This document shows, in pieces, positions 7,344 to 16,478 of a stretch of DNA of 41,108 bases (positions within the stretch are counted from its first letter, which is position 1; each line of letters begins with the position of its first letter). Source of the DNA: Accumulibacter sp. (GTDB lineage Bacteria > Pseudomonadota > Gammaproteobacteria > Burkholderiales > Rhodocyclaceae); contig JAISAZ010000106.1 in NCBI GenBank assembly GCA_031266435.1, positions 1 to 41,108 of the forward strand, written 5' to 3'. Below the pieces are notes generated by a model. It ran no database searches, was not told where the DNA came from, and saw only the letters and a program-made list of their open reading frames with translations. A program made the position numbers and the translations under genes.

Positions 7344-9347
7344 TCAAGTTCCGATCGCCAAAATGGCGTCGAACAGACTCGCGCCGACGCTCAGCATCTT
7401 CGCCGCCGCCTGGTAGGCCTGCTGAAAGCGCAGCAGATTCGCCGCCTCTTCGTCGAGGTTCACGCCGGAGACCGATTCGTTCGTCAATTGCGCCTGCTCC
7501 AGAAGAATCTGGTGCGCGCTCAAAGTCGCGTTGATTTCGCGTCCCTTGTTTCCGAGGTCGCCGACGAGTTGCGCGTACGCCGACAAATACCCCGTCGTCT
7601 TCCCTGACATCGTATTGCTCGTCTGGAGTTCTCCGAGGAGCAGAGCGTTCCGGTTGTCGGAGATTCCGCCCGAATTCTTGGCAATCTCGAAGGTATCGCC
7701 GTTCGCCGGGATGCCGACGATCTCGATACTCATGCCCGAAAAACTGATCGTCGCGCCGCTCGTGTAAGGTACCGGGTCGCCCGAATATGACGTCGTTGTT
7801 CCGTTCACGGTTACAGTGACCGGGAACGAAGGGAAGCCCGAAATCTCGCCGCCACCGCTACTGCTGTACGTCAGCGTCACCGGCGACCCTGAAGCAGGCG
7901 CGGTGTAGCCCGGCGAGACTTTTCCCGCCGAAATCGTCGCGTTCCCGGTATTCGCCGTCCCGACCGCAGTCCTGATCGGCGCGGCGACCGCGACCTGCCG
8001 CACGTCGGCGGCGATCTCGGAGTTGACGGCGAAATTGCGCGCCATGTCGCGCGTCGGTCGAATCGTGTAACTGTACGAACCGGGGACGAAGGTGCCCGTA
8101 ACGGATAGATTGAAGCCTTGCGAGTCGCCGATCGCCGTATTGATGTCAGCGATCGTCGCTCCGGTCCAGGATTGTTTATCGGTCAGGCGCGTCAGCGTCC
8201 AGTTGCTGCCGCTCCATTCGAGCGTGTAATCGCTGTCGGTCAAGTTCGTGTAGAAATTCCCTTCGTACGAAGGCTGAGTGAAACTTGCCTTGATCTCCAG
8301 CGTGCTCGGAGTATTCTTTGCGTTCGGGATGACGTTCGGGTCGGGGACGGTGAAAAACTCCGAAACGAAGTTCGCGTCGCCTGCAATATTCCCGTTCAGG
8401 TCCTGGCCGAGCGCGTGCTGCGCGTTGAACGTCAAGGTGATCGACGCGGCGAGCCGCCCGAGCGAATTCGACGCCTTGTCGAGCGAATCCGAACGGAATT
8501 TCAGGATTCCGCCGAGGCTGCCGCCGGTGACCTGCGAATCGGGCAACTCCATCGTCCCCGTCGGCAGCTTCAGCGCGACCGCGAGGCGCGTCGGGTCGGC
8601 GGAAGAAGGCACCGCTTCGAGTTCGGTCACGTGCGTCCGCGTCACGAGTTGCTGGCCGGTGCCGACCGAAATATTGTACGAACCGTTCGAATCGAGCGTC
8701 GCGTTGACTCGGACGACCTTGTTGAGTTCGGCAACGAGATGGTCGCGCTGGTCGTAAAGGTCGTTCGGCGGCTGCCCTGTCGATTCCGCGATGGTGATCT
8801 GCTGGTTCAGGTCGGCGATCTGGTGCGCGTAGGAATTGATCATCGCCACGTCGCCCTTTATCTGCGTGTTCGCACCCTGATAAAGTTCGGAAAGCCTCGA
8901 ATCGAGGCTCTGGAAGCGCGCGGCGAGCACTTCCCCCGTCGAGACCATCGACTGCCGCGCCGTCAGCGACGAAGGGTCGGCGGCGACCTGCTGGATTCCG
9001 GCGAAAAAATCCTTGAGCGCCGACGAAAGTCCGGCGGTATCGTCCATCAGGATATTGTTGATGTGCGTGAGGTCCGCCGCGTAGGTTTCGAGTTCGCTGA
9101 CGGCGGTCTGCTCGCGGTTGACCTGGCCTACGATGAAGCTGTTGTACATCCGCTCGATCGTCATGACGTGCGCGCCGGTCCCGACGTAACCCGCGCCCGT
9201 GTAATACGGGACGTTCGTCGCCTGGATCGCGTTCTGCCGGCTGTAACCCGGTGTCTTCTGATTCGCTATATTGTGCTCGGTCGTCATCAGACCGATTTGC
9301 GCGTTCTGCAAGGCGCTGACGCCGATATTGAAAATTCCGCCACTCAT
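7344..9347 (-). CDS. flgK: Flagellar hook-associated protein FlgK (HAP1)
   Basis: 667 residues, at the long end for FlgK. The N-terminal rod/hook motif is clear (ALQNAQIGLMTTEHNIANQ, then TPGYSRQ), as is the C-terminal one (SGVNLDEEAANLLRFQQAYQ). The enlarged middle (about 330-560) is rich in Thr, Ser and Gly and is probably surface exposed. FlgK is the first junction zone between hook and filament and is secreted without a cleaved signal. It follows flgJ by 60 nt and precedes flgL. Confidence 0.95.
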   Translation of the reverse strand: MSGGIFNIGVSALQNAQIGLMTTEHNIANQKTPGYSRQNAIQATNVPYYTGAGYVGTGAHVMTIERMYNSFIVGQVNREQTAVSELETYAADLTHINNILMDDTAGLSSALKDFFAGIQQVAADPSSLTARQSMVSTGEVLAARFQSLDSRLSELYQGANTQIKGDVAMINSYAHQIADLNQQITIAESTGQPPNDLYDQRDHLVAELNKVVRVNATLDSNGSYNISVGTGQQLVTRTHVTELEAVPSSADPTRLAVALKLPTGTMELPDSQVTGGSLGGILKFRSDSLDKASNSLGRLAASITLTFNAQHALGQDLNGNIAGDANFVSEFFTVPDPNVIPNAKNTPSTLEIKASFTQPSYEGNFYTNLTDSDYTLEWSGSNWTLTRLTDKQSWTGATIADINTAIGDSQGFNLSVTGTFVPGSYSYTIRPTRDMARNFAVNSEIAADVRQVAVAAPIRTAVGTANTGNATISAGKVSPGYTAPASGSPVTLTYSSSGGGEISGFPSFPVTVTVNGTTTSYSGDPVPYTSGATISFSGMSIEIVGIPANGDTFEIAKNSGGISDNRNALLLGELQTSNTMSGKTTGYLSAYAQLVGDLGNKGREINATLSAHQILLEQAQLTNESVSGVNLDEEAANLLRFQQAYQAAAKMLSVGASLFDAILAIGT

Positions 9348-9407
9348 TCCTGTCTTCTCCTTCTTCCTTCGGTTAACGGCCGATTTCCCGGATTATTGAG
9401 GCCGGGT

Positions 9408-10361
9408 TCAGCCCGCGAGCGCTTCTTTGAGTGTCGCGCCGCCGATGATGCGATTGAGTTTGTCGGCGTACAGCGGGTCGGTCGCGTATCCCGAATCCTG
9501 CAGGGACTGCGCGAAACCGACGCTATCCCGCTGGCCGAGAACCGACGCGAAGCGCGCTTTGCCGCGCAGCAAACCGGCGTAATCCTCGAAAGCCTCGGCG
9601 TACGACGGGTAAACCCTGAACTTCGCGCGAACCGTTTTCGGGGCGCCGTTCTCATATTCGGTCGTCTGGATTTCGACCGAAGGACCTTGCCAGCTTTTTC
9701 CCGCTTTTATGCCAAAAAGATTGTGGCTCGGCGAACCGTCGGGGAGCGTGATTTCGTGCTGACCCCAGCCGCTTTCGAGCGCCGAATGCGCGACGACGAA
9801 GTGCGGCGGAACGCCGAGCGACTTCGCGGCTTCGACGGCGTGCGGCCAGACGCGCTTGACGAAGTCTTGCGCGCCCCCCGACCCGATCGGCGCGGAAGCG
9901 GCGGCGGAGTTCGCGGCGTTCGCGGCATTCGCGGCGGCGTAGGAATCCAGCGCGAGGGGAGAGTGAAAGGCGGTCCCCGCCGCACCGGCGCTCTGCCGCA
10001 ACAAGGCTTCCATCTGGAGCGAGGAAAGCGTGTCGGCGGACGAATCGACCGATGCCAGGTTTCGCCCGAGTTGCTGTTCGATCATCTTCGCAAAACCCGT
10101 CGGGCTTTCGGAAGCGATATTCTGAGCGATCTGCTGATCGAGGATCGACATGAAAAAACGCGACTGGTCGTTGTCGAAAAGACCGTCCTGCGGCGCCGCG
10201 TCGCGCATGCTCTTCAAGACCATCTGGAGCATCAGGCCTTCGAATTGCCGCGCCGCGTCTTTCAATGCCGCCGCCTGATCGCGCTTCGCGCTCGCGCGGA
10301 GCGCCGCGTTCGCGTTCGGGTCGAGTACAAAACGGTTCGAGTGGATGTTTTCGGTTCTCAT
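9408..10361 (-). CDS. flgJ: FlgJ, rod scaffold with muramidase domain
   Basis: 317 residues with the two-domain form of FlgJ typical of beta- and gammaproteobacteria. The N-terminal rod-cap half contains AARQFEGLMLQMVLKSMRDA (about 37-56). The C-terminal glucosaminidase/muramidase half starts near DFVKRVWPHA and has the catalytic-glutamate motif AHSALESGWGQ, then NLFGIKAGKSW. The protein caps the growing rod and opens peptidoglycan for it. It is separated from flgI by about 340 bp of repeats, unlike the short spacing elsewhere in the operon. Confidence 0.95.
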   Translation of the reverse strand: MRTENIHSNRFVLDPNANAALRASAKRDQAAALKDAARQFEGLMLQMVLKSMRDAAPQDGLFDNDQSRFFMSILDQQIAQNIASESPTGFAKMIEQQLGRNLASVDSSADTLSSLQMEALLRQSAGAAGTAFHSPLALDSYAAANAANAANSAAASAPIGSGGAQDFVKRVWPHAVEAAKSLGVPPHFVVAHSALESGWGQHEITLPDGSPSHNLFGIKAGKSWQGPSVEIQTTEYENGAPKTVRAKFRVYPSYAEAFEDYAGLLRGKARFASVLGQRDSVGFAQSLQDSGYATDPLYADKLNRIIGGATLKEALAG

Positions 10362-10700
10362 GGCGGGTTTTAGAGCAAAATTCGTGCCATTCAGAAGACA
10401 GAAGACAGAGGACAGACGACTGAACGCTCACTGCGTTCGCTTTGTGATCAGTTTTCAGTCGTCAGATGTCGGATGGGACGCTCCCTCTGATTACAGACAA
10501 CTGACTACGGAGGCCGAAGGCCGTTCTGTCTTCTGTCCTCTGTCTTCTGTCTTCTGATGCGACATCTGAATACTGATTACTGGTCACGAAGCCCAACATC
10601 AGTTCGTTGGGCTGCGCTACGCTTAGCCCAACCTATAAAAAAACAGACTACAAAGCGAACGCAGTGAGCGCTCTGTCTTCTGTCTTCTGTCCTCTGAAAC
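10362..10700. repeat. 305-bp inverted-repeat block between flgI and flgJ
   Basis: No gene. 10392-10444 is repeated, inverted, at 10651-10696. A 20-bp piece (10425-10444 against 10651-10670) matches perfectly, and the flanking AGAAGACAGA octamer tracts match with unit shuffling. The tract at 10392-10415 also has a perfect 24-bp inverted partner at 10533-10556. A CGTTGGGCTGCGC...TAGCCCAACC palindrome sits inside (10605-10636). The block can form a long stem and may behave as a MITE-like unit or an RNA processing/termination site inside the operon. Confidence 0.8.
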
Positions 10701-12056
10701 TCAGATGATCTCAAGGTCGGCGCGCAGCGAGCCTGCGGCCTTCATCGCCTGGAGGATCGACAGGAGGTCTTGCGGGTTGGCGCCGAGCGCGTTGATCGCT
10801 TTCACGACGTCGGCCAGGTTCGCGCCGGCTTTGACCGGCATCAGGGAACCCGATTCCGGGGTGATTTCGATGTCGGCCTGCCGCGTCGTCACCGTCTGTC
10901 CGCCGGACATCGGCGCGGGCTGGCTGACCGCCTGCTCTGAGTTGATGACGACCGAGAGCGAGCCGTGCGCGACGGCGCACGCGTCGATCATCACGGTCTG
11001 GTTCATGACGATGGAACCCGTACGCGGATTGATGATGACCTTCGCCATCGCCTGCATCGGACGGACTTCGAGGTTCTCGATCCGTCCCATGAACGCAACG
11101 CGGTCGTTCGGGCTTTCCGGCGCGACGACGCGGATCAGCCGTCCGTCGAGCGCCTGCGCGACGTTCCTGCCCATCGAGCGGTTGATCGCTTCGACGACGC
11201 GCTGCGTCGTCCCGAAATCCATCGCGTTCATTTCGTAATGGACGAAGGATCCCTGACCCAGGTTGGTCGGCACTTCGCGTTCGACCTGGGCGCCGGCGAT
11301 GATGCGTCCGGCGAGCAGGTGGTTGACGACCGTGCGGCTGCCGCCCGCCGCCGCGCCCGCGCCGCCGACCATGAGGCTCCCCTGCGCTTGCGCGTACACC
11401 TGGCCGTCCGCGCCTTTCAGGGGTGTCAGGACGAGCGTCCCGCCACGCAGGCTTCTGGCGTTGCCCATCGACGAAACCGTCACGTCGATCTGCTGGCCTA
11501 TCCTTGAGAACGGCGGAAGCGTCGCCGTGACCATCACGGCGGCAACGTTCTTCAGTTGGAGCGCCTGCGTCGTCGGCAGCGTCGTCCCGAGCTGCGCGAG
11601 CATATTGATGATGCCCTGCGTCGTGAAGGGCGTCTGCGTCGTCTGGTCGCCGCTGCCGTCGAGCCCGACGACGACGCCGTAACCGACGAGTTGGTTGTTC
11701 CGAATCCCCTGAACGCTCGCGAGGTCCTTGATTCTCTCGGCAAGCGCGCTTCCGCCGACGAGGAGAGACAAGGCAAGAATTGCCGCTACTCGAATGATCC
11801 TGGAAACCGCAGTTGACCACTGATTTTTCGCGTTGAAGGCCAAGTGATGACAAGCTTCTCCGGTTTTTTGGCCGCTCACTCTCAGGGAAAGTCCGTTACG
11901 TCCCTGGGAGCACCGCCCCGAAGCGCGCTGGCGGTGTTGCTCCTCCTTGCAGGCACGAGCCTGCCGCGTCGTCGCGCCTTGCCAGCACACTCCGGAACAG
12001 CACTCCCAGGCACGTCCAACTACGGTTTTCAGGATAAATTTGCCGAATCGATTCAT
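10701..12056 (-). CDS. flgI: Flagellar P-ring protein FlgI with inserted leader
   Basis: FlgI forms the periplasmic P ring around the rod. The mature part is intact: AERIKDLASVQGIRNNQLVG, VVVGLDGSGDQTTQTPFTTQ, and the C-terminal DLLSILQAMKAAGSLRADLE. The ATG at 12056 (MNRFGKF) gives 451 residues, about 80 more than usual. The surplus is a 235-bp element (11799-12033) inserted after codon 7 or 8. Removing it with one AT duplication rejoins MNRFGKFIIRVAAILALSLL, a normal signal peptide, and a 372-residue protein. The insert adds exactly 79 codons without a stop. Either the long n-region is tolerated, or translation starts inside the element, for example at the TTG at 11843, which would give 380 residues with a 35-residue signal. 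Confidence 0.92.
   Translation of the reverse strand: MNRFGKFILKTVVGRAWECCSGVCWQGATTRQARACKEEQHRQRASGRCSQGRNGLSLRVSGQKTGEACHHLAFNAKNQWSTAVSRIIRVAAILALSLLVGGSALAERIKDLASVQGIRNNQLVGYGVVVGLDGSGDQTTQTPFTTQGIINMLAQLGTTLPTTQALQLKNVAAVMVTATLPPFSRIGQQIDVTVSSMGNARSLRGGTLVLTPLKGADGQVYAQAQGSLMVGGAGAAAGGSRTVVNHLLAGRIIAGAQVEREVPTNLGQGSFVHYEMNAMDFGTTQRVVEAINRSMGRNVAQALDGRLIRVVAPESPNDRVAFMGRIENLEVRPMQAMAKVIINPRTGSIVMNQTVMIDACAVAHGSLSVVINSEQAVSQPAPMSGGQTVTTRQADIEITPESGSLMPVKAGANLADVVKAINALGANPQDLLSILQAMKAAGSLRADLEII
11799..12033. mobile_element. MITE-like palindromic element inside flgI
   Basis: 235 bp bounded by imperfect terminal inverted repeats: CCTGGAAACCGCAGTTGA at 11799-11816 against CCTGAAAACCGTAGTTGG read inwards from 12033 (15 of 18 match). 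An AT dinucleotide flanks both ends (11797-11798 and 12034-12035), consistent with a 2-bp target duplication. A strong internal stem pairs about 11898-11915 with 11998-12015, and a small GCAGGC/GCCTGC hairpin lies near 11949-11964. It encodes no transposase. Excising it restores a normal flgI signal sequence, the main evidence that it is an insertion. Confidence 0.8.
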
Positions 12057-12089
12057 TTCGCGCTCCATAAAGCCCGTCTTCTTCCGTCG

Positions 12090-12761
12090 TCAGAACGGCA
12101 GGAAGGAAAGGAAGAAACGCGACAGCCAGCCCATGACCTGCGCTTCGCTGAGCACGCCGCTTTCCTTGTATTCGATGCGGGCGTCGGCGACGTTCGCCGA
12201 GCTGATCGTGTTCGCCGACGTGATGTAGTAGGGGTTGACGACCCCGGAGAGCCGGATGTACTCGGTACCCGTCCCGATCGCGACCTGTTTTTCACCCGAG
12301 ACGAGCAGATTGCCGTTCGGAAGGACTTCGATGACCGTCACCGCGATATTGCCGGTAAAGACGTTCCGCGCGGTCGCCGACCCGCCGCCGTTGAATGCGT
12401 TCGCGCTCTCGGCCGAGAGTTGCAGACCCTGGAAGGACTTGCCCGGCAGCCGGCTGATCAGAGGTACCGACGCGGAGATGCTCGACTCGCGGGAAAGCTG
12501 CGTGTTCGAATTCGCCGTTGCCGACGTTGTTTCCGCGATGACGATCGTCATCGTGTCGCCGATAAAGCGCGCGCGCCTGTCCTCGAACAGGGCGCGCGAA
12601 GCCCCCGGCTGGTAAATGCTGCCGCTTGCGGCAAGAATGGCCGTGCGTTCCGGCGGACGAACCGTCATCGGCTGATGGATATTCGTCGGCGGAACCGTCG
12701 TACAGGCGCCGAGGGAAAGTACCAAAACCGCCACAAGCGGAGAAAAGAAATGTTTGTTCAT
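12090..12761 (-). CDS. flgH: Flagellar L-ring lipoprotein FlgH
   Basis: 223 residues. The signal peptide ends in a lipobox, LSLGAC, with Cys about residue 20. The body has FlgH landmarks: LFEDRRARFIGDTMTIVIAE (about 79-98), VTVIEVLPNGNLLVSGEKQV and the C-terminal GWLSRFFLSFLPF. FlgH is lipidated and forms the outer-membrane L ring that surrounds the distal rod, showing that this is a double-membrane organism. It precedes flgI by 33 nt. Confidence 0.95.
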   Translation of the reverse strand: MNKHFFSPLVAVLVLSLGACTTVPPTNIHQPMTVRPPERTAILAASGSIYQPGASRALFEDRRARFIGDTMTIVIAETTSATANSNTQLSRESSISASVPLISRLPGKSFQGLQLSAESANAFNGGGSATARNVFTGNIAVTVIEVLPNGNLLVSGEKQVAIGTGTEYIRLSGVVNPYYITSANTISSANVADARIEYKESGVLSEAQVMGWLSRFFLSFLPF

Positions 12762-12791
12762 CGAAAACGCCCTTCCCTTATCTGAATGCCC

Positions 12792-13571
12792 TTACATTTG
12801 CGACAGGCGTCCGAGCATCGCGTCCGATGTCGAAACGACCTTGGAATTCATTTCGTACGCGCGCTGCGTCTGGATCATGCTGACGAGTTCTTCGGCAACG
12901 TTGACGTTCGAGGTTTCGACGTAACGCTGGTTCAGCAAGCCCGCGCCGTTGAGTCCCGGCGTATTCGGCGTCGGCGGGCCGCTCGCCGCGGTTTCGAGGT
13001 AGAGGTTTTCGCCGATGCTCTGCAAACCGCCGACGTTGATGAAGGTCGTCACCTGGATCGTCCCGATCTGCGTCGAAACGTTCCCCGGCTGCGTCACGCT
13101 GACGACGCCGTCGTTCGAAATCGTGACCGAGAGGGCGTCTGCGGGGATCGTGACGTTCGGCTGGAGCGGGTAGCCGCTCGCCGTGACCATCTGCCCCTGG
13201 TTGTCCTTCTGAAACGAACCGTCGCGCGTATAGGCCGTCGAACCGTCGGGCATGAGGATCGAAAGAAAACCCGCGCCGTTGATCGCGACGTCGAGGTCGT
13301 TCCCGGTCTGGACCACCGGGCCTTGCGTGTGAATCCGCGCCGTCGAGACGGGACGCACGCCGGAGCCGAGTTGCAACCCGCCCGGAATCTGCGTGATCTG
13401 CGAGGACTGCGCGCCGGGTTGGCGGATCGTCTGGTAGAGCAGGTCTTCGAAGACCGCGCGCGCGCGCTTGAAGCCGTTCGTGCTGACGTTGGCGAGGTTG
13501 TTCGAAATGACGTCGAGGCTCGTCTGCTGCGCGTCGAGTCCGGTTCGGGCAATCCAGAGTGATCGGATCAT
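12792..13571 (-). CDS. flgG: Flagellar distal rod protein FlgG
   Basis: 259 residues, close to the normal 260. N-terminal [20 protein letters not shown] and [19 protein letters not shown] are the diagnostic FlgG rod motifs; the C-terminus has [20 protein letters not shown], the shared axial-protein helix. FlgG polymerises as the distal rod that runs through the P and L rings. It is exported by the flagellar type III apparatus and lacks a signal peptide. It sits 30 nt before flgH and 13 nt after flgF. Confidence 0.97.
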   Translation of the reverse strand: MIRSLWIARTGLDAQQTSLDVISNNLANVSTNGFKRARAVFEDLLYQTIRQPGAQSSQITQIPGGLQLGSGVRPVSTARIHTQGPVVQTGNDLDVAINGAGFLSILMPDGSTAYTRDGSFQKDNQGQMVTASGYPLQPNVTIPADALSVTISNDGVVSVTQPGNVSTQIGTIQVTTFINVGGLQSIGENLYLETAASGPPTPNTPGLNGAGLLNQRYVETSNVNVAEELVSMIQTQRAYEMNSKVVSTSDAMLGRLSQM

Positions 13572-13584
13572 TCTCTTTATTCCA

Positions 13585-14328
13585 TCAATTATTGATCGTG
13601 ATAACCTGCGACGCGCGATTGGCGTTCGCGTCGGCCGTTTGCAGCATCTTGACGTGCATCTCGAACTGGCGCGCGAGGCTGATCAGATTGACCATCGACT
13701 CGACGACGTTGACGTTGCTGCCTTCGAGCGTTTCCGGCGAGAGCTTCACTTCCTCGTCCCGGACGAGCGGAGTACCCGACTTCGTGCGGAAGAGGCCGTC
13801 GTTCCCGCGCGTCAGGTCGTCCACGGGCGGGTTGACGAGCTTGATCCGCCCGATCAGATTCACGTTGTTCGGGATGCCGAAAAGCGGGATCGCCGAGACC
13901 GTCCCGTCAGGACCGATCGCAATGTTGTTGTCGGGCGGGAGCGCGATCGGCCCGCCGTCGCCGAGCACGTTCAGGCCGTTCGCGGTGCGGAGAAGCCCGT
14001 TGGCGTCGATCTGCAGATTCCCCGCGCGCGTATAGGCTTCGGTTCCGTCGGACGTTTCGACCGCGATCCACCCTGGCCCCCGGACGGCGACATCGAGCGC
14101 GCGACCCGTCGTCATCATCGGCCCCTGATCGAAATTGTCGGCGACCGACGCGTCGACGACGAAGGCGCGCGTCGGCAGACCGTCGCCCTGGATCGGCACG
14201 GCGCGAAAGCGATGCTCGGCGGCACGGTACGCGGTCGTCGAAACGTTCGCCAGATTCGACGCCACCGCCGCTTGCTGGAGAAACGCGTGCCGCGCGCCGG
14301 TCATTGCGGTGTAGATCAGGCGGTCCAT
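13585..14328 (-). CDS. flgF: Flagellar proximal rod protein FlgF
   Basis: 247 residues, the usual size. The start [20 protein letters not shown] followed by [19 protein letters not shown] is typical of FlgF, as are [19 protein letters not shown] in the middle and [20 protein letters not shown] near the C-terminus. FlgF is part of the rod between FlgC and FlgG. It is exported without a signal peptide and lies between flgE (46 nt away) and flgG. Confidence 0.96.
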   Translation of the reverse strand: MDRLIYTAMTGARHAFLQQAAVASNLANVSTTAYRAAEHRFRAVPIQGDGLPTRAFVVDASVADNFDQGPMMTTGRALDVAVRGPGWIAVETSDGTEAYTRAGNLQIDANGLLRTANGLNVLGDGGPIALPPDNNIAIGPDGTVSAIPLFGIPNNVNLIGRIKLVNPPVDDLTRGNDGLFRTKSGTPLVRDEEVKLSPETLEGSNVNVVESMVNLISLARQFEMHVKMLQTADANANRASQVITINN

Positions 14329-14374
14329 TTTCTTCCTTTCGTCTCCGTCGTCGCTTCAGTGTTCCCAGGTTTGA

Positions 14375-15775
14375 TCAGCGCAGGTTGACGAGCGTCTGCA
14401 TGATCTGATCCTGCGTCTGGATCGTCTTCGCGTTCGCCTGGTAATTGCGCTGCATGATGATCATGTTGACGAGTTCCTTCGTGAGGTCGGTATTCGAATC
14501 CTCGACCGCGCCACCCTGGAGCGCGCCGCGCGTCCCGCTGTTCGGGACGCCCATCGTCGGCTGCCCCGAATCGCGCGTCTCGATCCACATATTGTTGCCG
14601 ACGTTTTGCAGACCGTTGGGGTTCTTGAACTCGGCGAGAAGAATCTGCCCCATGAGCCGCGATTCGCCGTTGCTGTAGCCGACGAGCACGTTGCCCTGGT
14701 TGTCGATCGAGAGCTTCGTCATCGACCCCGCCGTATAACCGTCCTGGATCGCGCTGTCCTGGTTGAAAGTCAGGCCGAATTGCGTCGTCTTGCTCATGTC
14801 GAGGTGGAAGGCATACGCAGGCGTCCCCGTCTGACTGAACCAAGGTTTCTGACCCACATTGTCGGACGTCAAATTGACAAGAGTGCCGCTACTATCTACC
14901 GTGACCGAAAGATCCAGCGGAATGCGCGCGTTGGACGTGTTCAGCGTCCCGTCGAGGTTGAATAGCAGCGAAGTCGTCGGAGTGGGCGGAGCACCGCCCA
15001 CCAGATACTGGTTGTCGATCACGGTATAAACGTCCCAGGCCCGGCTCTCGGCGCCGGTATCGCTCTGGCGCACGTAGTAATTCGTCAGGACGTGCGACGC
15101 GCCGGTCTGGTCGAAAACGGTCGCCGACGTCGACCAGTTGTACATATTCGAGTTGAAGGTACTGTCCCACTTGAACTCTTGCAGGGATTGCCAGTCGGGG
15201 TCGGTAGGGGGGGTGGGCAACGGTGAACACCGCTTGTCGCGGCTGTCGAGGTTCACGCCGAGTTCCATCCCGCCCTCGCCCGCGTTGAGCCGCGTCCTCC
15301 AGCCGGTCTGCGCGCTCGGAATGCTTCCGCTCCCGACGCTGAGCGGCGCGATCGTCGCGTAATTGACCGAGACGCCGTTGTTCGAGACGTAGCCCGTCAG
15401 GTAGCCGCCGTTGGAATTGACGATATAGCCTTCCTCGTTCATGTGGAACTGGCCGTTGCGCGTGTAATACCCCGTCTGGTCGACCGTATCCTTTTGCAGA
15501 CGGAAGAAGCCGCCGCCGTTGATCGCGACATCGAGCGGGTTGTTCGTCGTCGAGACGTTGCCCTGCGTGAAAATCTGCTGAACCGCGAGCAGGTTGACGC
15601 CGATGCCGACCTGCGTCGAACTCGATATGCCGTTCAACGCGCCCGCGTAGATGTCGCCGAAGTGCGCCTCCGACGGCTTGAAGCCGACCGTGCTCGCGTT
15701 GGCGATGTTGTTGCTGACCACGTCGAGCGCGCGCCCGTACGTGTTGAGACCGCTCAAACCTTGCTGAAACGCCAT
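14375..15775 (-). CDS. flgE: Flagellar hook protein FlgE
   Basis: 466 residues. N-terminal MAFQQGLSGLNTYGRALDVV and NNIANASTVGFKPSEAHFGD, a central variable D2-like region (about 150-330), and C-terminal NTDLTKELVNMIIMQRNYQA with QTQDQIMQTLVNLR. FlgE forms the curved hook that links the rod to the filament. The middle is somewhat long and Thr/Ser-rich, as is common where hook length is tuned. It follows flgD by 18 nt. Confidence 0.97.
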   Translation of the reverse strand: MAFQQGLSGLNTYGRALDVVSNNIANASTVGFKPSEAHFGDIYAGALNGISSSTQVGIGVNLLAVQQIFTQGNVSTTNNPLDVAINGGGFFRLQKDTVDQTGYYTRNGQFHMNEEGYIVNSNGGYLTGYVSNNGVSVNYATIAPLSVGSGSIPSAQTGWRTRLNAGEGGMELGVNLDSRDKRCSPLPTPPTDPDWQSLQEFKWDSTFNSNMYNWSTSATVFDQTGASHVLTNYYVRQSDTGAESRAWDVYTVIDNQYLVGGAPPTPTTSLLFNLDGTLNTSNARIPLDLSVTVDSSGTLVNLTSDNVGQKPWFSQTGTPAYAFHLDMSKTTQFGLTFNQDSAIQDGYTAGSMTKLSIDNQGNVLVGYSNGESRLMGQILLAEFKNPNGLQNVGNNMWIETRDSGQPTMGVPNSGTRGALQGGAVEDSNTDLTKELVNMIIMQRNYQANAKTIQTQDQIMQTLVNLR

Positions 15776-15793
15776 TTTTATTCTCCGAAAACC

Positions 15794-16447
15794 TTAAATG
15801 ACCTGCAGGACGCTCTTGTAATCGACCGAACCCAGAGGGCCCAGATCCAGCAGGAAACTATTGCCTGAACGAACAAGAGCAGAAACCATGCCAAGCTGAA
15901 GCGGCGTCGCGGCGACGCTACGCCCGCCACTCGTCGCCTCGACCGTGAACGTGTATTTGCCGTCGGCCAACTGCTCGCCTTCGCCGACCGTCCCGTCCCA
16001 CGCGAAATTGAAGGTCCCGGCGGCCTTCGCGCCGAGGACTTCCTTCTGAACCTCGGCGCCGCTCGCGTCGAAGATGTGGACGGTCACGCTGTCTGCCGCT
16101 TCGGGAAGGCTGACGCCGCCGAACGCGAAGCCTTCCTGGAGGACAAGCCCCGACCCCTCGACGAGAACGTTCTTCCCGATCAGCGCCGCCGCCTGCATCG
16201 ACTGGCTGACGCTGAGGTCTTCGATGAGCGAGTTCAGCGTCGTATTCACGCGCTCGACGCCCTCGACCATCTCCATCTGCGCGAGCTGGCTCGTCATCTG
16301 CGCGTTGTCCATCGGGTTGAGCGGATCCTGATTCTTGAGCTGCGTCACGAGGAGCGTGAGAAAGCGTTCCTGCGTTTCCTTGACGCTCGACGTATACGTG
16401 GTGGTATTCGTCGTCCCCTGCGTCGTGCCTTGTGTTTCACCTATCAT
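15794..16447 (-). CDS. flgD: Hook assembly scaffold FlgD
   Basis: 217 residues. After a Thr/Gly-rich leader comes the conserved hook-capping block: ERFLTLLVTQLKNQDPLNPM (about 27-46), DNAQMTSQLAQMEMVEGVER. The C-terminal part holds a Tudor/FlgD-Ig-like domain (GTFNFAWDGTVGEGEQLADG, about 142-161). FlgD caps the growing hook and is released when the hook is complete. Length and order between flgC and flgE are standard. Confidence 0.96.
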   Translation of the reverse strand: MIGETQGTTQGTTNTTTYTSSVKETQERFLTLLVTQLKNQDPLNPMDNAQMTSQLAQMEMVEGVERVNTTLNSLIEDLSVSQSMQAAALIGKNVLVEGSGLVLQEGFAFGGVSLPEAADSVTVHIFDASGAEVQKEVLGAKAAGTFNFAWDGTVGEGEQLADGKYTFTVEATSGGRSVAATPLQLGMVSALVRSGNSFLLDLGPLGSVDYKSVLQVI

Positions 16448-16478
16448 GAAAATAACTCCTTTGAAACGCGACGCGGAC

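Noticed and set aside
8118-10373. A 751-codon open frame on the plus strand
   Set aside because: It runs antisense through flgK and flgJ, is Arg-rich and has no domain; it is a by-product of GC-rich codon use. The same applies to 31139-33469, 29026-30768, 26672-28546 and 25134-26636.
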